37,684 nucleotides of DNA, taken from positions 1 through 37,684 of the forward strand of contig NZ_MUME01000049.1 of NCBI RefSeq assembly GCF_002155915.1, given 5' to 3'. Below are positions 7,844 through 18,337 of this stretch, piece after piece. Position 1 is the stretch's first letter, and every line of letters begins with the position of its first letter. Under the pieces are notes generated by a model. That model was not told the origin of the DNA. It ran no database searches and was given only the letters and a program-made list of their open reading frames with translations. A program made the position numbers and the translations under genes. This DNA is from Streptomyces thermovulgaris (GTDB lineage: Bacteria; Actinomycetota; Actinomycetes; Streptomycetales; Streptomycetaceae).

Positions 7844-8971
7844 ATGAGCAGTACCGACGCCCCTCGACTCCGCCGTACCCCGCTCGACGCGCTGCACCGC
7901 TCGCTCGGCGCGACGATGACCGACTTCGCCGGCTGGGAGATGCCCCTGCGCTACGGCTCCGAGCGCGAGGAGCACCTCGCCGTGCGCACCAGGGCCGGTC
8001 TCTTCGACCTCTCCCACATGGGTGAGATCACCGTCACCGGACCGCAGGCCGTCGCGCTGCTGAACTACGCCCTGGTCGGCAACATCGCCACCGTGGGCCC
8101 GGGCCGTGCCCGCTACACCATGATCTGCCGGGCCGACGGCGGCATCCTGGACGACCTGATCGTCTACCGGACGGGTGAGCACGAGTACCTGGTCGTCGCC
8201 AACGCCTCCAACGCCCAGGCGGTGCTCGACGCGCTCACCGAGCGGGCGGCCGGCTTCGACGCCGAGGTCCGCGACGACCGGGACGCCTACGCGCTGCTCG
8301 CCGTCCAGGGCCCCGAGGCCCTCGCCGTCCTCAAGCCCCTCACCGACGCCGACCTGGACGGACTGAAGTACTACGCCGCCCTGTCCGGCACCGTCGCGGG
8401 CGTCCCCGCGCTGATCGCCCGCACCGGGTACACCGGCGAGGACGGCTTCGAGCTGTTCGTGGCCCCGGGCGACGCGGAGCGGCTGTGGCAGGCGCTCACC
8501 GAGGCCGGCGCCCCGGCCGGTCTGGTGCCCTGCGGCCTGTCCTGCCGCGACACGCTGCGCCTGGAGGCAGGCATGCCGCTGTACGGCAACGAGCTGTCGA
8601 CGGCGCTGACCCCGTTCGACGCGGGGTTCGGCCGGGTGGTCAAGTTCGACAAGGAGGGCGACTTCGTGGGCCGCGAGGCCCTGCTGGCCGCCGCCGAACG
8701 GGTGGCCGCCGAGCCGTCCCGGGTGCTCGTCGGCCTGGTGGCCCAGGGCCGCCGGGTCCCGCGCGCCGGCTACTCGGTCGTCGCGGACGGCAAGGTGATC
8801 GGCGAGGTCACCTCCGGTGCCCCCTCCCCCACCCTGGGCAAGCCGATCGCGATGGCCTACGTCGACGCCGCGTACGCCGCTCCGGGCACGACGGGTGTCG
8901 CGGTGGACATCCGGGGCAGTCACGAGCCGTACGAGGTGGTGGCGCTGCCCTTCTACAAGCGGCAGAAGTGA
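7844..8971 (+). CDS. gcvT: Glycine cleavage system T protein (aminomethyltransferase)
   Basis: Transfers the methylene group of the aminomethyl-lipoyl H protein to tetrahydrofolate, releasing ammonia. 375 residues, normal for GcvT. Visible family features are the N-terminal [26 protein letters not shown], the motif [43 protein letters not shown] and [18 protein letters not shown], followed by the C-terminal barrel. I start at ATG 7844 because TGGAGA ends 7 nt upstream and homology begins there; an earlier in-frame ATG at 7784 lies inside the riboswitch. First gene of gcvT-gcvH-glyA-sdaA and directly controlled by the riboswitch. The P protein (gcvP) is not in this window and must be elsewhere. 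Confidence 0.97.
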   Translation: MSSTDAPRLRRTPLDALHRSLGATMTDFAGWEMPLRYGSEREEHLAVRTRAGLFDLSHMGEITVTGPQAVALLNYALVGNIATVGPGRARYTMICRADGGILDDLIVYRTGEHEYLVVANASNAQAVLDALTERAAGFDAEVRDDRDAYALLAVQGPEALAVLKPLTDADLDGLKYYAALSGTVAGVPALIARTGYTGEDGFELFVAPGDAERLWQALTEAGAPAGLVPCGLSCRDTLRLEAGMPLYGNELSTALTPFDAGFGRVVKFDKEGDFVGREALLAAAERVAAEPSRVLVGLVAQGRRVPRAGYSVVADGKVIGEVTSGAPSPTLGKPIAMAYVDAAYAAPGTTGVAVDIRGSHEPYEVVALPFYKRQK

Positions 8972-9083
8972 CACCGGCACGGCGGCCGGCCGGCCCCGCG
9001 GCGGGCCACGCCGCCCCCGATCACAGGCCCCTTTTCCCTTCCCCCAGTCATCAGCACTCCCCGCGTACAGGAGGAATCAGGCC

Positions 9084-9461
9084 ATGAGCAACCCCGAGCA
9101 GCTGCGCTACAGCAAGGAGCACGAGTGGGTGTCGCCCGTCGAGGACGGCGTCGCCACGGTCGGCATCACCGAGTTCGCGGCCAACGCGCTCGGCGACGTC
9201 GTCTACGCCCAGCTCCCGGAGGTCGGCTCCACGGTGACCGCGGGCGAGGCCTGCGGCGAGCTGGAGTCGACCAAGTCGGTGTCCGACCTGTACGCCCCGG
9301 TCAGCGGCGAGGTCACCGAGATCAACGAGGACGTGGTGAACGACCCGTCGCTGGTGAACTCGGCTCCGTTCGAGGCCGGCTGGCTGTTCAAGGTGCGCGT
9401 CACGAGCGAGCCGGACGACCTGCTCTCCGCCGACGAGTACGCCGCCCACACGGCCGACTGA
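9084..9461 (+). CDS. gcvH: Glycine cleavage system H protein (lipoyl carrier)
   Basis: Small lipoylated shuttle protein of the glycine cleavage complex, 125 residues. It has the classic H-protein start ([10 protein letters not shown]), the [21 protein letters not shown] strand region and the lipoylation site in [13 protein letters not shown], where Lys64 carries lipoate. The end [11 protein letters not shown] is also typical. The ATG at 9084 has GGAGGA 9 nt upstream. It follows gcvT after 112 bp, a GC-rich gap with no own promoter that I can recognise, so it is likely co-transcribed under the glycine riboswitch. Confidence 0.97.
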   Translation: MSNPEQLRYSKEHEWVSPVEDGVATVGITEFAANALGDVVYAQLPEVGSTVTAGEACGELESTKSVSDLYAPVSGEVTEINEDVVNDPSLVNSAPFEAGWLFKVRVTSEPDDLLSADEYAAHTAD

Positions 9462-9478
9462 GCAACGGGACGACACGC

Positions 9479-10753
9479 ATGACCGAGCGGAAGACCGTTC
9501 TCGACACGCCCCTGCACGAGCTCGACCCGGACGTGGCCGCCGCGGTCGACGCCGAACTGCGCCGCCAGCAGTCCACCCTCGAGATGATCGCCTCGGAGAA
9601 CTTCGCCCCGGTCGCGGTCATGGAGGCCCAGGGGTCGGTCCTCACCAACAAGTACGCCGAGGGCTATCCGGGCCGCCGCTACTACGGCGGCTGCGAGCAC
9701 GTCGACGTGGTCGAGCGGATCGCCGTCGACCGCGTCAAGGCGCTGTTCGGCGCCGAGCACGCCAATGTGCAGCCGCACTCCGGGGCCCAGGCGAACGCGG
9801 CCGTGATGTTCTCGCTGCTCGAGCCGGGCGACAGGATCATGGGCCTGGACCTCGCGCACGGCGGGCACCTGACCCACGGCATGAGGATCAACTTCTCCGG
9901 CAGGCTCTACGAGGTCGTCCCCTACCACGTGGGCGAGGACGGCCTGGTCGACATGGCCGAGGTGGAGAGGCTGGCCAAGGAGACCCGGCCCAAGCTGATC
10001 GTGGCCGGCTGGTCGGCCTATCCGCGGCAGCTGGACTTCGCCGCGTTCCGCCGGATCGCGGACGAGGTCGGCGCCTACCTCATGGTCGACATGGCGCACT
10101 TCGCCGGCCTGGTCGCCGCGGGGCTGCACCCGAACCCGGTGCCGCACGCGCATGTGGTCACCACCACCACCCACAAGACGCTGGGCGGCCCGCGCGGCGG
10201 GGTGATCCTGTCGACGGCCGAGCTGGCCAAGAAGATCAACTCCGCGGTCTTCCCCGGTCAGCAGGGCGGCCCGCTGGAGCATGTGATCGCCGCCAAGGCG
10301 GTGGCCTTCAAGATCGCGGCGAGCGAGGAGTTCAAGGAGCGCCAGCGCCGCACCCTGGAGGGCGCCCGCATCCTGGCCGAGCGCCTGGTGCGGGACGATG
10401 TGAAGGCGGCCGGGGCGGACGTGCTGACCGGCGGCACGGACGTGCACCTGGTCCTGGTGGACCTGCGCGACTCCGAGCTGGACGGCCGGCAGGCCGAGGA
10501 CCGGCTCCACGGGATCGGGATCACGGTCAACCGCAACGCGGTCCCGAACGACCCGCGTCCGCCGATGGTCACCTCGGGCCTGAGGATCGGCACGCCGGCC
10601 CTGGCGACCCGCGGCTTCACCGCCGAGGACTTCACCGAGGTGGCGGACGTGATCGCCGAGGCGCTGAAGCCGTCGTACGACGCCGACGCCCTCAAGGCCC
10701 GGGTGAAGGCCCTGGCCGACAAGCACCCGCTCTACCCGGGGCTGCACCCGTAA
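9479..10753 (+). CDS. glyA: Serine hydroxymethyltransferase
   Basis: PLP enzyme that interconverts serine plus tetrahydrofolate with glycine plus 5,10-methylene-tetrahydrofolate. 424 residues. Family signatures: LEMIASENF near residue 40, [18 protein letters not shown] around 56-73, and the PLP lysine in [16 protein letters not shown] (Lys233). The start ATG at 9479 lies 17 bp after the gcvH stop and has only a weak purine stretch (ACGGGA) upstream, so translation may lean on coupling. It links the glycine cleavage genes with serine deamination: two glycines give one serine, and the one-carbon unit made by GcvT is the co-substrate here. Confidence 0.97.
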   Translation: MTERKTVLDTPLHELDPDVAAAVDAELRRQQSTLEMIASENFAPVAVMEAQGSVLTNKYAEGYPGRRYYGGCEHVDVVERIAVDRVKALFGAEHANVQPHSGAQANAAVMFSLLEPGDRIMGLDLAHGGHLTHGMRINFSGRLYEVVPYHVGEDGLVDMAEVERLAKETRPKLIVAGWSAYPRQLDFAAFRRIADEVGAYLMVDMAHFAGLVAAGLHPNPVPHAHVVTTTTHKTLGGPRGGVILSTAELAKKINSAVFPGQQGGPLEHVIAAKAVAFKIAASEEFKERQRRTLEGARILAERLVRDDVKAAGADVLTGGTDVHLVLVDLRDSELDGRQAEDRLHGIGITVNRNAVPNDPRPPMVTSGLRIGTPALATRGFTAEDFTEVADVIAEALKPSYDADALKARVKALADKHPLYPGLHP

Positions 10754-10767
10754 GTCCCCCTTCCGGC

Positions 10768-10811
10768 GGCGCCGCGCGCGGAACCGGAGACCCCGCACCG
10801 CGCGCGGCGCC
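10768..10811 (+). terminator. Long GC hairpin between glyA and sdaA
   Basis: A perfect 14-bp inverted repeat: GGCGCCGCGCGCGG at 10768-10781 and CCGCGCGCGGCGCC at 10798-10811, with a 16-nt loop. No T-run follows. It lies 14 bp after the glyA stop and 37 bp before the sdaA start, so it may end part of the transcripts or protect the upstream message, giving sdaA a lower level than glyA. The role is inferred. Confidence 0.7.
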
Positions 10812-10848
10812 CGCCCGCTTCTGCACCACCCCGCACTGAGGAGGCACC

Positions 10849-12216
<1,368 letters not shown>

Positions 12217-12242
12217 CCGGGCCTCCGGCAGCACCTCCCCGG

Positions 12243-12270
12243 CCCCGGCCCCGTGCGCGGGGCCGGGGTT
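12243..12270 (+). terminator. Terminator after sdaA
   Basis: An 11-bp stem, CCCCGGCCCCG (12243-12253) with CGGGGCCGGGG (12258-12268), has a TGCG loop and is followed by TTCTTCC. It starts 26 bp after the sdaA stop and is a good candidate for the end of the glycine/serine transcript. Confidence 0.82.
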
Positions 12271-12573
12271 CTTCCTGCGGACGGCCGAACCGTCGCGCGG
12301 GCGGCCGGGCCGTTCCCGGACGGCCGGACCGCGGCCGGTCGGTCCGGTCCGCTCCCTGCTCTGCCGGCCGCCGTGAGAGGAAGGGCCGTTCCCCGCCCTC
12401 CTGTCAACCGCGGGCCGCCGAGACCGCCGACGGCCCCGTGACGCCGGAGACCGGTGCTGACGCTGTGTCATACCTCTCTCCGTGCGGCTCTTGTTCCGCC
12501 AGGGACTACCGTGCGGTAACCCATCTCTCCTACGCTGCCGCTCAACTCAGCGACAGCAAAGGGGAGTTGTTGT
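12271..12573. promoter_or_regulatory. Upstream region of the secreted phospholipase-like gene
   Basis: About 300 bp without a convincing gene. The last 100 bp (12470-12573) is less GC-rich and should hold the promoter of the gene starting at 12574. A possible pair is GGTAAC near 12515 and TACGCT near 12531, but it is weak. The part closer to sdaA is an unremarkable GC-rich spacer. Confidence 0.35.
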
Positions 12574-13605
12574 ATGGGCAGGGCGAGACGTGCGGCGGCG
12601 CTGCTGGGTGCCGCCGCATTGCTGTGGATGCTGCCGGGCCACGCCGGGGCGGCATCGCCGAAGTTCTCCGAGACGACGTCGATCGGGGTGCACAACGCGT
12701 ACGAGAAGTCGACCTACACCTACTTCGCGCAGGCGCTGGACTCCGGTGCCTCGCTGCTCGAGATCGACGTCTACACCGATCCCCTGACCCGGCGCTGGCG
12801 GGTCAGCCACAGCAACCCGCTGGGCAACGACAACAACTGCGAGGCCGCGAAGACGCCCGACGAGCTGTACAGCAAGAGCCGCAACCAGGACTTCGGCAGC
12901 TGCCTGGACAACATCGCCGCCTGGCACCAGCTGCATCCGGACCACCGGCCGATCGTCTTCAAGGTGGAGATGAAGAACGGCTTCAACAACACCATCGGCC
13001 TGGGGCCCGACGAGTTCGACACGCTGGTGCGGCAGAAGCTCGGCGACATGGTCTACAAGCCCTCCGACCTGCTGGGCGGCACCTATCCGACGCTGGACGC
13101 GGCCGCGCGGGCCGGGGCCTGGCCGTCCCGGGACGAGCTGACCGGCAAGGTCATCTTCGAGCTGATCCCGGGCACGGTGGAGCAGCGCAACCCCTTCGAC
13201 CACTACTGGACCGACCAGGAGTACGGCGACCATCTGCGCGACCTGTACGCCGCCGGGAACATCGACACGGCCCAGGCCTTCCCCGCCGTCCTCGGCGCCG
13301 CCGCCGGCGACCCGCGCACCAGCCGCTACGACGCCTCGATCCGCCCCTGGTTCGTGTTCTTCGACGGGGACGCGGCGACCTATGTCGACAGGGGCTACGA
13401 CACGTCCTTCTACGCGGCCAACCACTACATCCTGATCGCCACGGGGGCGGCCGGTGTCTCACCGCCGATCTCCTCGACCGACCCCACGGACGCGGAGGTG
13501 GCCGACCGGCTGTCCCTCCTGGCCGGGAAGTACGCCAGCATCATCACTTCGGACTGGTCGGCGAAATCGCCCGCCGTCCTGGGCTCGGTGGTCGGCCGGG
13601 GCTGA
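12574..13605 (+). CDS. Secreted Ca2+-dependent PI-specific phospholipase C-like protein
   Basis: Exported 343-residue protein: signal peptide MGRARRAAALLGAAALLWMLPGHAGA with a likely AGA-A cleavage near residue 26. The mature part fits the PI-PLC TIM-barrel family of actinomycetes: the first catalytic-type histidine in SIGVHNAYEKS (His40), acidic metal-binding-type residues in LLEIDVYTD, and the second histidine in WRVSHSNP (His79). The 39-residue histidine spacing equals that I recall for Streptomyces SaPLC1 (His37/His76). Expected to cleave phosphatidylinositol or a similar phosphodiester outside the cell; substrate not proven. ATG at 12574 has GGGGAG 8 nt upstream. A muramidase gene follows after 118 bp. 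Confidence 0.86.
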   Translation: MGRARRAAALLGAAALLWMLPGHAGAASPKFSETTSIGVHNAYEKSTYTYFAQALDSGASLLEIDVYTDPLTRRWRVSHSNPLGNDNNCEAAKTPDELYSKSRNQDFGSCLDNIAAWHQLHPDHRPIVFKVEMKNGFNNTIGLGPDEFDTLVRQKLGDMVYKPSDLLGGTYPTLDAAARAGAWPSRDELTGKVIFELIPGTVEQRNPFDHYWTDQEYGDHLRDLYAAGNIDTAQAFPAVLGAAAGDPRTSRYDASIRPWFVFFDGDAATYVDRGYDTSFYAANHYILIATGAAGVSPPISSTDPTDAEVADRLSLLAGKYASIITSDWSAKSPAVLGSVVGRG

Positions 13606-13723
13606 CACCCGACGACCGATGAGGACTGATGTTCGAACTCCCTGAAAGGGTCGTCCCGGGGGAAGACGGGGCACAACCCTACCAACTACTCCTTCCCCCC
13701 ACAGCTTTCAAGGAGTGCACCCC

Positions 13724-14281
13724 ATGCTGCACGGCATCGATGTGAGCGCCTATCAGTCCTCCACCTACAGCACGAGCGGCCTCTCCTTCGTCTTCATCAA
13801 GGCGACGGAGGGCCGCTCGTACGTCAATCCCAAGCTCAACGCCCAGACCAAGCGCGGCCGTGACGCCGGCCTGGTCGTCGGCTTCTACCACTTCCTGTGG
13901 CCGGGCAACATCACGGCCCAGGCGGAGTACTTCGTCTCCCACGCCCCGGAGAGGGCGGGCGACATCCTCGCCGTCGACTGGGAGACCACGGGCGGGGGCA
14001 CCCATGCCAGCAACGCGGAGAAGGACCAGTTCATCCGCAAGGTCAAGGCCCTGCGCCCGAACAACCGGGTGATCCTCTACGCCAACCGCCACTTCTGGCT
14101 CACCATCGACACCACCTCCTACGCGGGCGACGGCCTGTGGATCGCGGACTACGTCACCGCCGGCCGTCCCCGCATCAAGGCCAAGTGGCTCTTCCACCAG
14201 TACACCGACAATCCGCTCGACAAGAACGTGGCGAACTTCAGCAGCAAGGCGGCGCTCAAGGCCTGGGCGACGGGCTCCTGA
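13724..14281 (+). CDS. GH25 family lysozyme (muramidase), no signal peptide
   Basis: A 185-residue glycoside hydrolase family 25 catalytic domain that should cleave N-acetylmuramyl bonds in peptidoglycan. The family's N-terminal HGIDVSAYQ supplies Asp6, FVFIKATEG follows near residue 22-30, and DILAVDWETT supplies Asp85 and Glu87, the catalytic pair in known GH25 enzymes. The end KWLFHQYTDNP is also typical. AGGAG with an 8-nt spacer points to ATG 13724; a GTG at 13715 abuts the ribosome site and is unlikely. The protein consists of the bare domain: no signal peptide and no wall-binding repeat, unusual for a secreted lysozyme. Export by another route, a phage-type lytic role or a domesticated gene are possible. 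Confidence 0.9.
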   Translation: MLHGIDVSAYQSSTYSTSGLSFVFIKATEGRSYVNPKLNAQTKRGRDAGLVVGFYHFLWPGNITAQAEYFVSHAPERAGDILAVDWETTGGGTHASNAEKDQFIRKVKALRPNNRVILYANRHFWLTIDTTSYAGDGLWIADYVTAGRPRIKAKWLFHQYTDNPLDKNVANFSSKAALKAWATGS

Positions 14282-14302
14282 CCCCGGGGCCGAAAGACGG
14301 GT

Positions 14303-14998
14303 TCACAAGGCCCGGGTCCCGGGACCCGCCGTCCGCTGTCCCCGGAAGTCCGCCGGGCGCCGCGGGGACGCCTCCCCCAGGGCCTGGACGACGGCGTCGA
14401 CGCCTCCGCGCATCCCGTACACGGGGGTGCCGGGCTGCTGGCGCCAGGAGTCGTCGATGCCGCCGGCGTCCACCGTGTCGAAGCCGATCTCGTCGATGAG
14501 CCGCCGGACCTTCGCCTTGGCCGCCTGGTCGTCACCGGCCACCGGAAGCGCCATGCGTCCGGGGTCGCCGGCCGGGCGGGGGCGTTCGAGGAGGTCCTGG
14601 GCGTAGGTGCCGTTGAACGCCTTGACCACCGGATGGCCGATCTGCCGCTCGGTCCAGCGGCTCTCGGTGAGCCCCTCGTCCTCGATCGCCGCGATCCTGC
14701 CGTCCCGCTGCCGCGGGTAGTAGTTGCCGGTGTCGATCACCGCCACGTCCTCGGCCGCCCCGTCGAGCAGCCCGGACGGCAGGTCCGGCACCGCCCTCAG
14801 GGGGACGGTGACCACGACCACCTCGGCGCCGTGCGCCGCCTCCTCGGCGCGTACGGGTGTCGCGCCGGTCTCCTCGGCCAGCGCGGTGAGGGTGTGCGGT
14901 CCCCGTGAGTTGGCGACAAGGACGTCATGGCCCGCGGCGGTGAACCGCCGGGTCAGATTGCCGCCGATGTTCCCCGCGCCGATGATGCCGATCCTCAT
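14303..14998 (-). CDS. NAD(P)-binding oxidoreductase (F420-dependent NADP reductase-like)
   Basis: A 231-residue Rossmann-fold protein. It begins MRIGIIGAGNIGGNLTRRF, the GxGxxG dinucleotide loop, with ANSRGP after the second strand, which favours NADP over NAD. Later segments VAVIDTGNYYPRQRDG and HPVVKAFNGTYAQDL resemble the F420H2:NADP oxidoreductase and related 'NADPH-dependent F420 reductase' families; the true cofactor partner cannot be told from sequence. The ATG at 14998 has GAGG 8 nt upstream. It is convergent with the GH25 gene (21 bp between stops). The tail after residue 215 is basic and Pro/Gly-rich and probably not part of the fold. Confidence 0.85.
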   Translation of the reverse strand: MRIGIIGAGNIGGNLTRRFTAAGHDVLVANSRGPHTLTALAEETGATPVRAEEAAHGAEVVVVTVPLRAVPDLPSGLLDGAAEDVAVIDTGNYYPRQRDGRIAAIEDEGLTESRWTERQIGHPVVKAFNGTYAQDLLERPRPAGDPGRMALPVAGDDQAAKAKVRRLIDEIGFDTVDAGGIDDSWRQQPGTPVYGMRGGVDAVVQALGEASPRRPADFRGQRTAGPGTRAL

Positions 14999-15196
14999 GT
15001 CGCTCGCCTCGCCTTCCCTGGCCGGACCCGGGCCCGGCTTGTGCAGGTCCGGTGCAACCGTGGGCCGGCGCGAGCTATTTCCGTTCCGTCCGGAATTCCG
15101 GCAAACAGGGGGTAAAAATCCTCGGCGTGGCTCTCCTCCACGGCTCCGGTGTCTTCCACGGGCCGGAGGCGCACCGCCCGCTGCGGGCCGCTTCTG

Positions 15197-15742
15197 TCAG
15201 CGGTCGCCCACCCGCATCTCGAACCATGTCGTCTTGCCGCGCGGCAGCAGATCGACTCCCCAGCGGTCGGACAGCTTGTCGACGAGGAACAGACCGCGTC
15301 CGCTGACGTCCATCTCCTGCACCGGCATCAGGCACGGCAGGCCGCGGGAGGGGTCGCGGACCTCGACACGGATCCAGCCGCGACGGCGGCGCATCCGCAG
15401 CATGAAGGTCCGGGCGCCGGTGTGCCGTACGGCGTTGCCCACGAGTTCGGAGACGAGCAGGACGGTGTCCTCGACCATCTTGGGCGACAGTCCCCACTGC
15501 CGCAGGACGACGACCTGGGCGAGCCGGCGGGCGAGGGCGGCGGACTCGGGGAGGGACGGCAGCGAGACCTCCTCCTCCGCCGGGTTGCCGTACAACTCCA
15601 GCGCCTTGTACGCGCGTTCGTCCTCGACCGCGGGCGACCAGCGCGCCGCGGCCGTACGCGGCTGCGTCCGCGGCTGTTCGATGTTCTCCAGCCCCGCCAT
15701 GCCCCCATGATGGCCGTCCCCGTCCTCCTCCGGGACAATCAT
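15197..15742 (-). CDS. RsbW-like ATP-binding regulatory protein (HATPase_c)
   Basis: A small protein (about 181 residues) with a lone histidine-kinase-type ATPase fold, as in anti-sigma factor kinases and the many Streptomyces RsbW/SpoIIAB relatives. The N box is LLVSELVGNAVRHTG, the G1-type segment is VEVRDPSRG and the G2-type segment GRGLFLVDKLSDRWG. No membrane or sensor domain is present, so it probably binds a protein partner such as a sigma factor or anti-anti-sigma factor; no partner is encoded nearby. The start is uncertain: ATG 15742 has AGGGG at a long 11-nt spacing; an internal ATG at 15700 (MAGLENIEQ) lies just after GGGGG and is an alternative. Confidence 0.82.
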   Translation of the reverse strand: MIVPEEDGDGHHGGMAGLENIEQPRTQPRTAAARWSPAVEDERAYKALELYGNPAEEEVSLPSLPESAALARRLAQVVVLRQWGLSPKMVEDTVLLVSELVGNAVRHTGARTFMLRMRRRRGWIRVEVRDPSRGLPCLMPVQEMDVSGRGLFLVDKLSDRWGVDLLPRGKTTWFEMRVGDR

Positions 15743-16011
15743 GGGCGAATACGCCCCCTGGGCGCCCCTTGGGTGCATCTTTCGCGCGGCATATGCCGAC
15801 GCGTCCTCGGACCCAGGTATGCCCCGGCTGACCTGCACGGACGGATCGAACGGATCAGACGGACCAGACGGGTGGGCTGGCGGCAATCGACCGGCTCCCT
15901 CGGCGAGACGCGTTCACGGCTGCGTCCAGGCTGCCACAAACCGCCCGGCCGAGGGACCCGGATCAGACATCGCGTCAATTGCAAGTCCCCGAAAGAGGGA
16001 ACCGCAGGGCG

Positions 16012-16779
16012 CTACAGGAACTTCGCCTTGCCGGGGCCCTCCTCCACGAAGCTGCGCATGCCGCGCTCGCGGTCCTCCGTGGCGAACAGACCGGCGAACC
16101 AGTTGCGCTCCACGGCGAGTCCGGTCTCGATGTCGGTCTCCAGACCGGTGTCGATCGACTCCTTGGCGGCGCGCAGCGCGATCGCCGGCCCCTGGGCCAG
16201 CCTGGCGGCCCAGGCGTGCGCCTCGGCGTAGACCTGGTCGGGCGCCACCACACGGTCCACCAGGCCCAGCGCGAGGGCCTCGTCGGCCTTGACCTGACGG
16301 CCGGTGAAGATGAGGTCCTTGGCCTTGGAGGGGCCGATCAGCCGGGCCAGCCGCTGGGTGCCGCCCGCGCCGGGGATGAGACCGAGCAGGATCTCCGGCT
16401 GGCCGAGCTTGGCGTTCTCCGCGGCGATGCGGTAGTCCGCGCAGAGCGCGAGCTCGCAGCCGCCGCCGAGCGCGTAACCCGTGATGGCGGCGACCACCGG
16501 CTTGGGGATGCGGGCCACGGCGGTGAAGGAGTCCTGCAGGGCGCGGGCGCGCAGGACCATCGCCGTGTGGTCCATCACCTGCATCTCCTTGATGTCCGCG
16601 CCGGCCGCGAACGCCTTCTCGCCGCCGTAGATCACCACGGCGCGCACGTCCTCGCGGCGGGTGGCCTCCTCGGCGAGCTCCTTGAGCCGGTCCTGGGTGG
16701 CGATGTCGAGCGCGTTCAGGGGCGGGCGGTTCAGGCGCAGCGTGCCGACGCCCTCGGCGACTTCGAGAGATACGGTCAT
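16012..16779 (-). CDS. Enoyl-CoA hydratase/isomerase family protein
   Basis: A 255-residue crotonase-fold enzyme, probably hydrating trans-2-enoyl-CoA in fatty acid or related acyl-CoA degradation. The oxyanion-hole segments AFAAGADIKEM and GYALGGGCELAL are intact, and both catalytic glutamates of true hydratases are present: Glu109 (GGGCEL) and Glu129 (GQPEILLGLIPGAGG), 20 residues apart as in the rat enzyme (Glu144/Glu164). No ribosome site precedes the ATG at 16779; TTAACC lies 7 nt upstream, so the message may be leaderless. A terminator from the neighbouring transpeptidase gene lies just upstream, so it is probably its own transcription unit. The acyl substrate is unknown. Confidence 0.93.
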   Translation of the reverse strand: MTVSLEVAEGVGTLRLNRPPLNALDIATQDRLKELAEEATRREDVRAVVIYGGEKAFAAGADIKEMQVMDHTAMVLRARALQDSFTAVARIPKPVVAAITGYALGGGCELALCADYRIAAENAKLGQPEILLGLIPGAGGTQRLARLIGPSKAKDLIFTGRQVKADEALALGLVDRVVAPDQVYAEAHAWAARLAQGPAIALRAAKESIDTGLETDIETGLAVERNWFAGLFATEDRERGMRSFVEEGPGKAKFL

Positions 16780-16807
16780 GGGAGCAGGTTAACGGGGACT
16801 AACGGCG

Positions 16808-16841
16808 GCCGGCCCGGTGCGGTCGGTCACACCGGGCCGGC
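16808..16841 (-). terminator. Terminator after the first L,D-transpeptidase gene
   Basis: A perfect 12-bp stem, GCCGGCCCGGTG (16808-16819) with CACCGGGCCGGC (16830-16841), with a 10-nt loop. It sits 11 bp after the stop at 16853 on the minus strand and upstream of the enoyl-CoA hydratase gene. Confidence 0.8.
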
Positions 16842-16852
16842 GTCGCGGCGCG

Positions 16853-18109
16853 TTACGCCTTCCACTCCTCCCAGGACATGTTCCAGCCGTTGAGCCCGTT
16901 GTCCGGGGCCACCGTCCGGTCGCGGGAGTTCTTGACGATCACCACGTCGCCGATCATCGACTGGTTGTAGAACCAGGCCGCGGGCGTGTTCTTGTCGTAG
17001 CCGCCGCGTACGTCGCGCAGGCCGATGCAGCCGTGGCTGGCGTTGTAGTTGCCGAAGGCGTCGCCGCTCCAGTAGTTGCCGTGGAGGAAGGTGCCGGAGG
17101 TGGTCAGGCGCATCGCGTGCGGCACGTCGGGGATGTCGTACTCGCTCTTGCCGTCGGCGCCGACGAAGCCGACCGTCGCCCCGTTCATCCGGGTGACCTT
17201 CAGCTTCTCGCTGATGACCATCTGGCCGTTCCAGGTCTCGGTGCCCGGTGCGCCGGTGGTGACGGGGATGGTCCTGATGACCTTGCCGTCCCGCATGACC
17301 TTCATCGTGAGCTTCTTGGCGTCGACCACGGAGACCTGGTTGCGGCCGATGGTGAAGGAGACGGTCCTGGACTGCTTGCCGTAGACGCCGGGGCGGCCCT
17401 CGACGCCGTCCAGGTCGAGCCTGACGGTGACCTTGGTGCCGGCCTTCCAGTAGTGCTCGGGGCGGAAGTCGAGGCGGTCGTTGCCGAACCAGTGGCCGGC
17501 GACCTCGACGGGCGGCTCGGTCTTGATCTCGATCGCCTTCTCGACGGCCTCCGGTGCCGTGATGCCCCGGGTGAAGCGGAGCGAGAACGGCATCCCGACG
17601 CCGACGGTGGAGCCGTCCTCGGGGGTGAAGTGGGCGGTGAAGGTGTTCTTCGGGGTCAGCGTGGTGAAGCGGGACTTCCTGGTCGTCTCGACGCCCTCGG
17701 AGTCCTTGGCCACCGCGTGGACCGTGTACGTGGTGGAGGTGGCCAGGTGCCTGCTCGGCGTCCAGGAGGTGCCGTCGCCGGACAGCTTCCCGGGAATCTC
17801 GGTTCCCTCGGGGTCCTTGACGACGACTCGGGTGAGTTTGCCCTTGCTCACGCCGACCTTGAGGGTGCCGCTGGTGTCCACGGACTTGGCGCCGTCCTCG
17901 GGCGCGATGGTCACGACCGCCTGCGACTGCTTGCTCCGGACCGTGCCGGAGTCCGTGTCCCTGCCCTTCCCCTCTGTCTCGCCCGCGGCGTTGCCGCCGC
18001 ACGCGGTGACGGCGAGGACCAGCACTCCGGAGACCAGCGCCAGCAGCCGCCTGCTCCCCCGTCGTCCCCGCGCGTCCGCCGACGTCCTCGCTATCGGCCG
18101 AACGTTCAC
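16853..18109 (-). CDS. L,D-transpeptidase lipoprotein (YkuD), copy 1
   Basis: Cell-wall crosslinking enzyme that joins meso- or LL-diaminopimelate residues (3-3 links) outside the membrane. 418 residues from the GTG at 18109, with GGGGAG 6 nt upstream; an open frame extends further upstream but lacks a ribosome site. The twin-arginine-rich N-terminus leads into LVLAVTAC, so Cys37 is the probable lipid anchor. Two Ig-like regions follow (about 60-270, e.g. VTIAPEDGAKSVDTSG and FTPEDGSTVGVGMPF). Then comes the YkuD catalytic domain with HGNYWS and SHGCIGLRD (His359, Cys361). The architecture matches mycobacterial LdtMt2-type enzymes. It is followed by a tandem paralogue at 18338-19591. Confidence 0.94.
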   Translation of the reverse strand: MNVRPIARTSADARGRRGSRRLLALVSGVLVLAVTACGGNAAGETEGKGRDTDSGTVRSKQSQAVVTIAPEDGAKSVDTSGTLKVGVSKGKLTRVVVKDPEGTEIPGKLSGDGTSWTPSRHLATSTTYTVHAVAKDSEGVETTRKSRFTTLTPKNTFTAHFTPEDGSTVGVGMPFSLRFTRGITAPEAVEKAIEIKTEPPVEVAGHWFGNDRLDFRPEHYWKAGTKVTVRLDLDGVEGRPGVYGKQSRTVSFTIGRNQVSVVDAKKLTMKVMRDGKVIRTIPVTTGAPGTETWNGQMVISEKLKVTRMNGATVGFVGADGKSEYDIPDVPHAMRLTTSGTFLHGNYWSGDAFGNYNASHGCIGLRDVRGGYDKNTPAAWFYNQSMIGDVVIVKNSRDRTVAPDNGLNGWNMSWEEWKA

Positions 18110-18337
18110 GCTCTTCTCCCCTCCCCGGGCCTGCCGGCCCCGCTCCCCGGCGCGCCTTCGCGCACTGAGCCGCATAGTAACCACAAGGTCAGGGGCGGAC
18201 TGCCAGCCGATTGTCACTGTTCAGTCCCAAGTTCGGTCCCGGCTCCGGCGGCCGCCGGACGGAGGGCGGGAGCGGGCCCCGTGCCCCGCCCGGCCCGCTC
18301 ACTCACCGCTCGTCCGACGATCACTCACGATCACCGG

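Noticed and set aside
12471..12695. Minus-strand frame overlapping the phospholipase start
   Set aside because: Antisense to the signal peptide region of a gene with a good ribosome site and conserved histidines.
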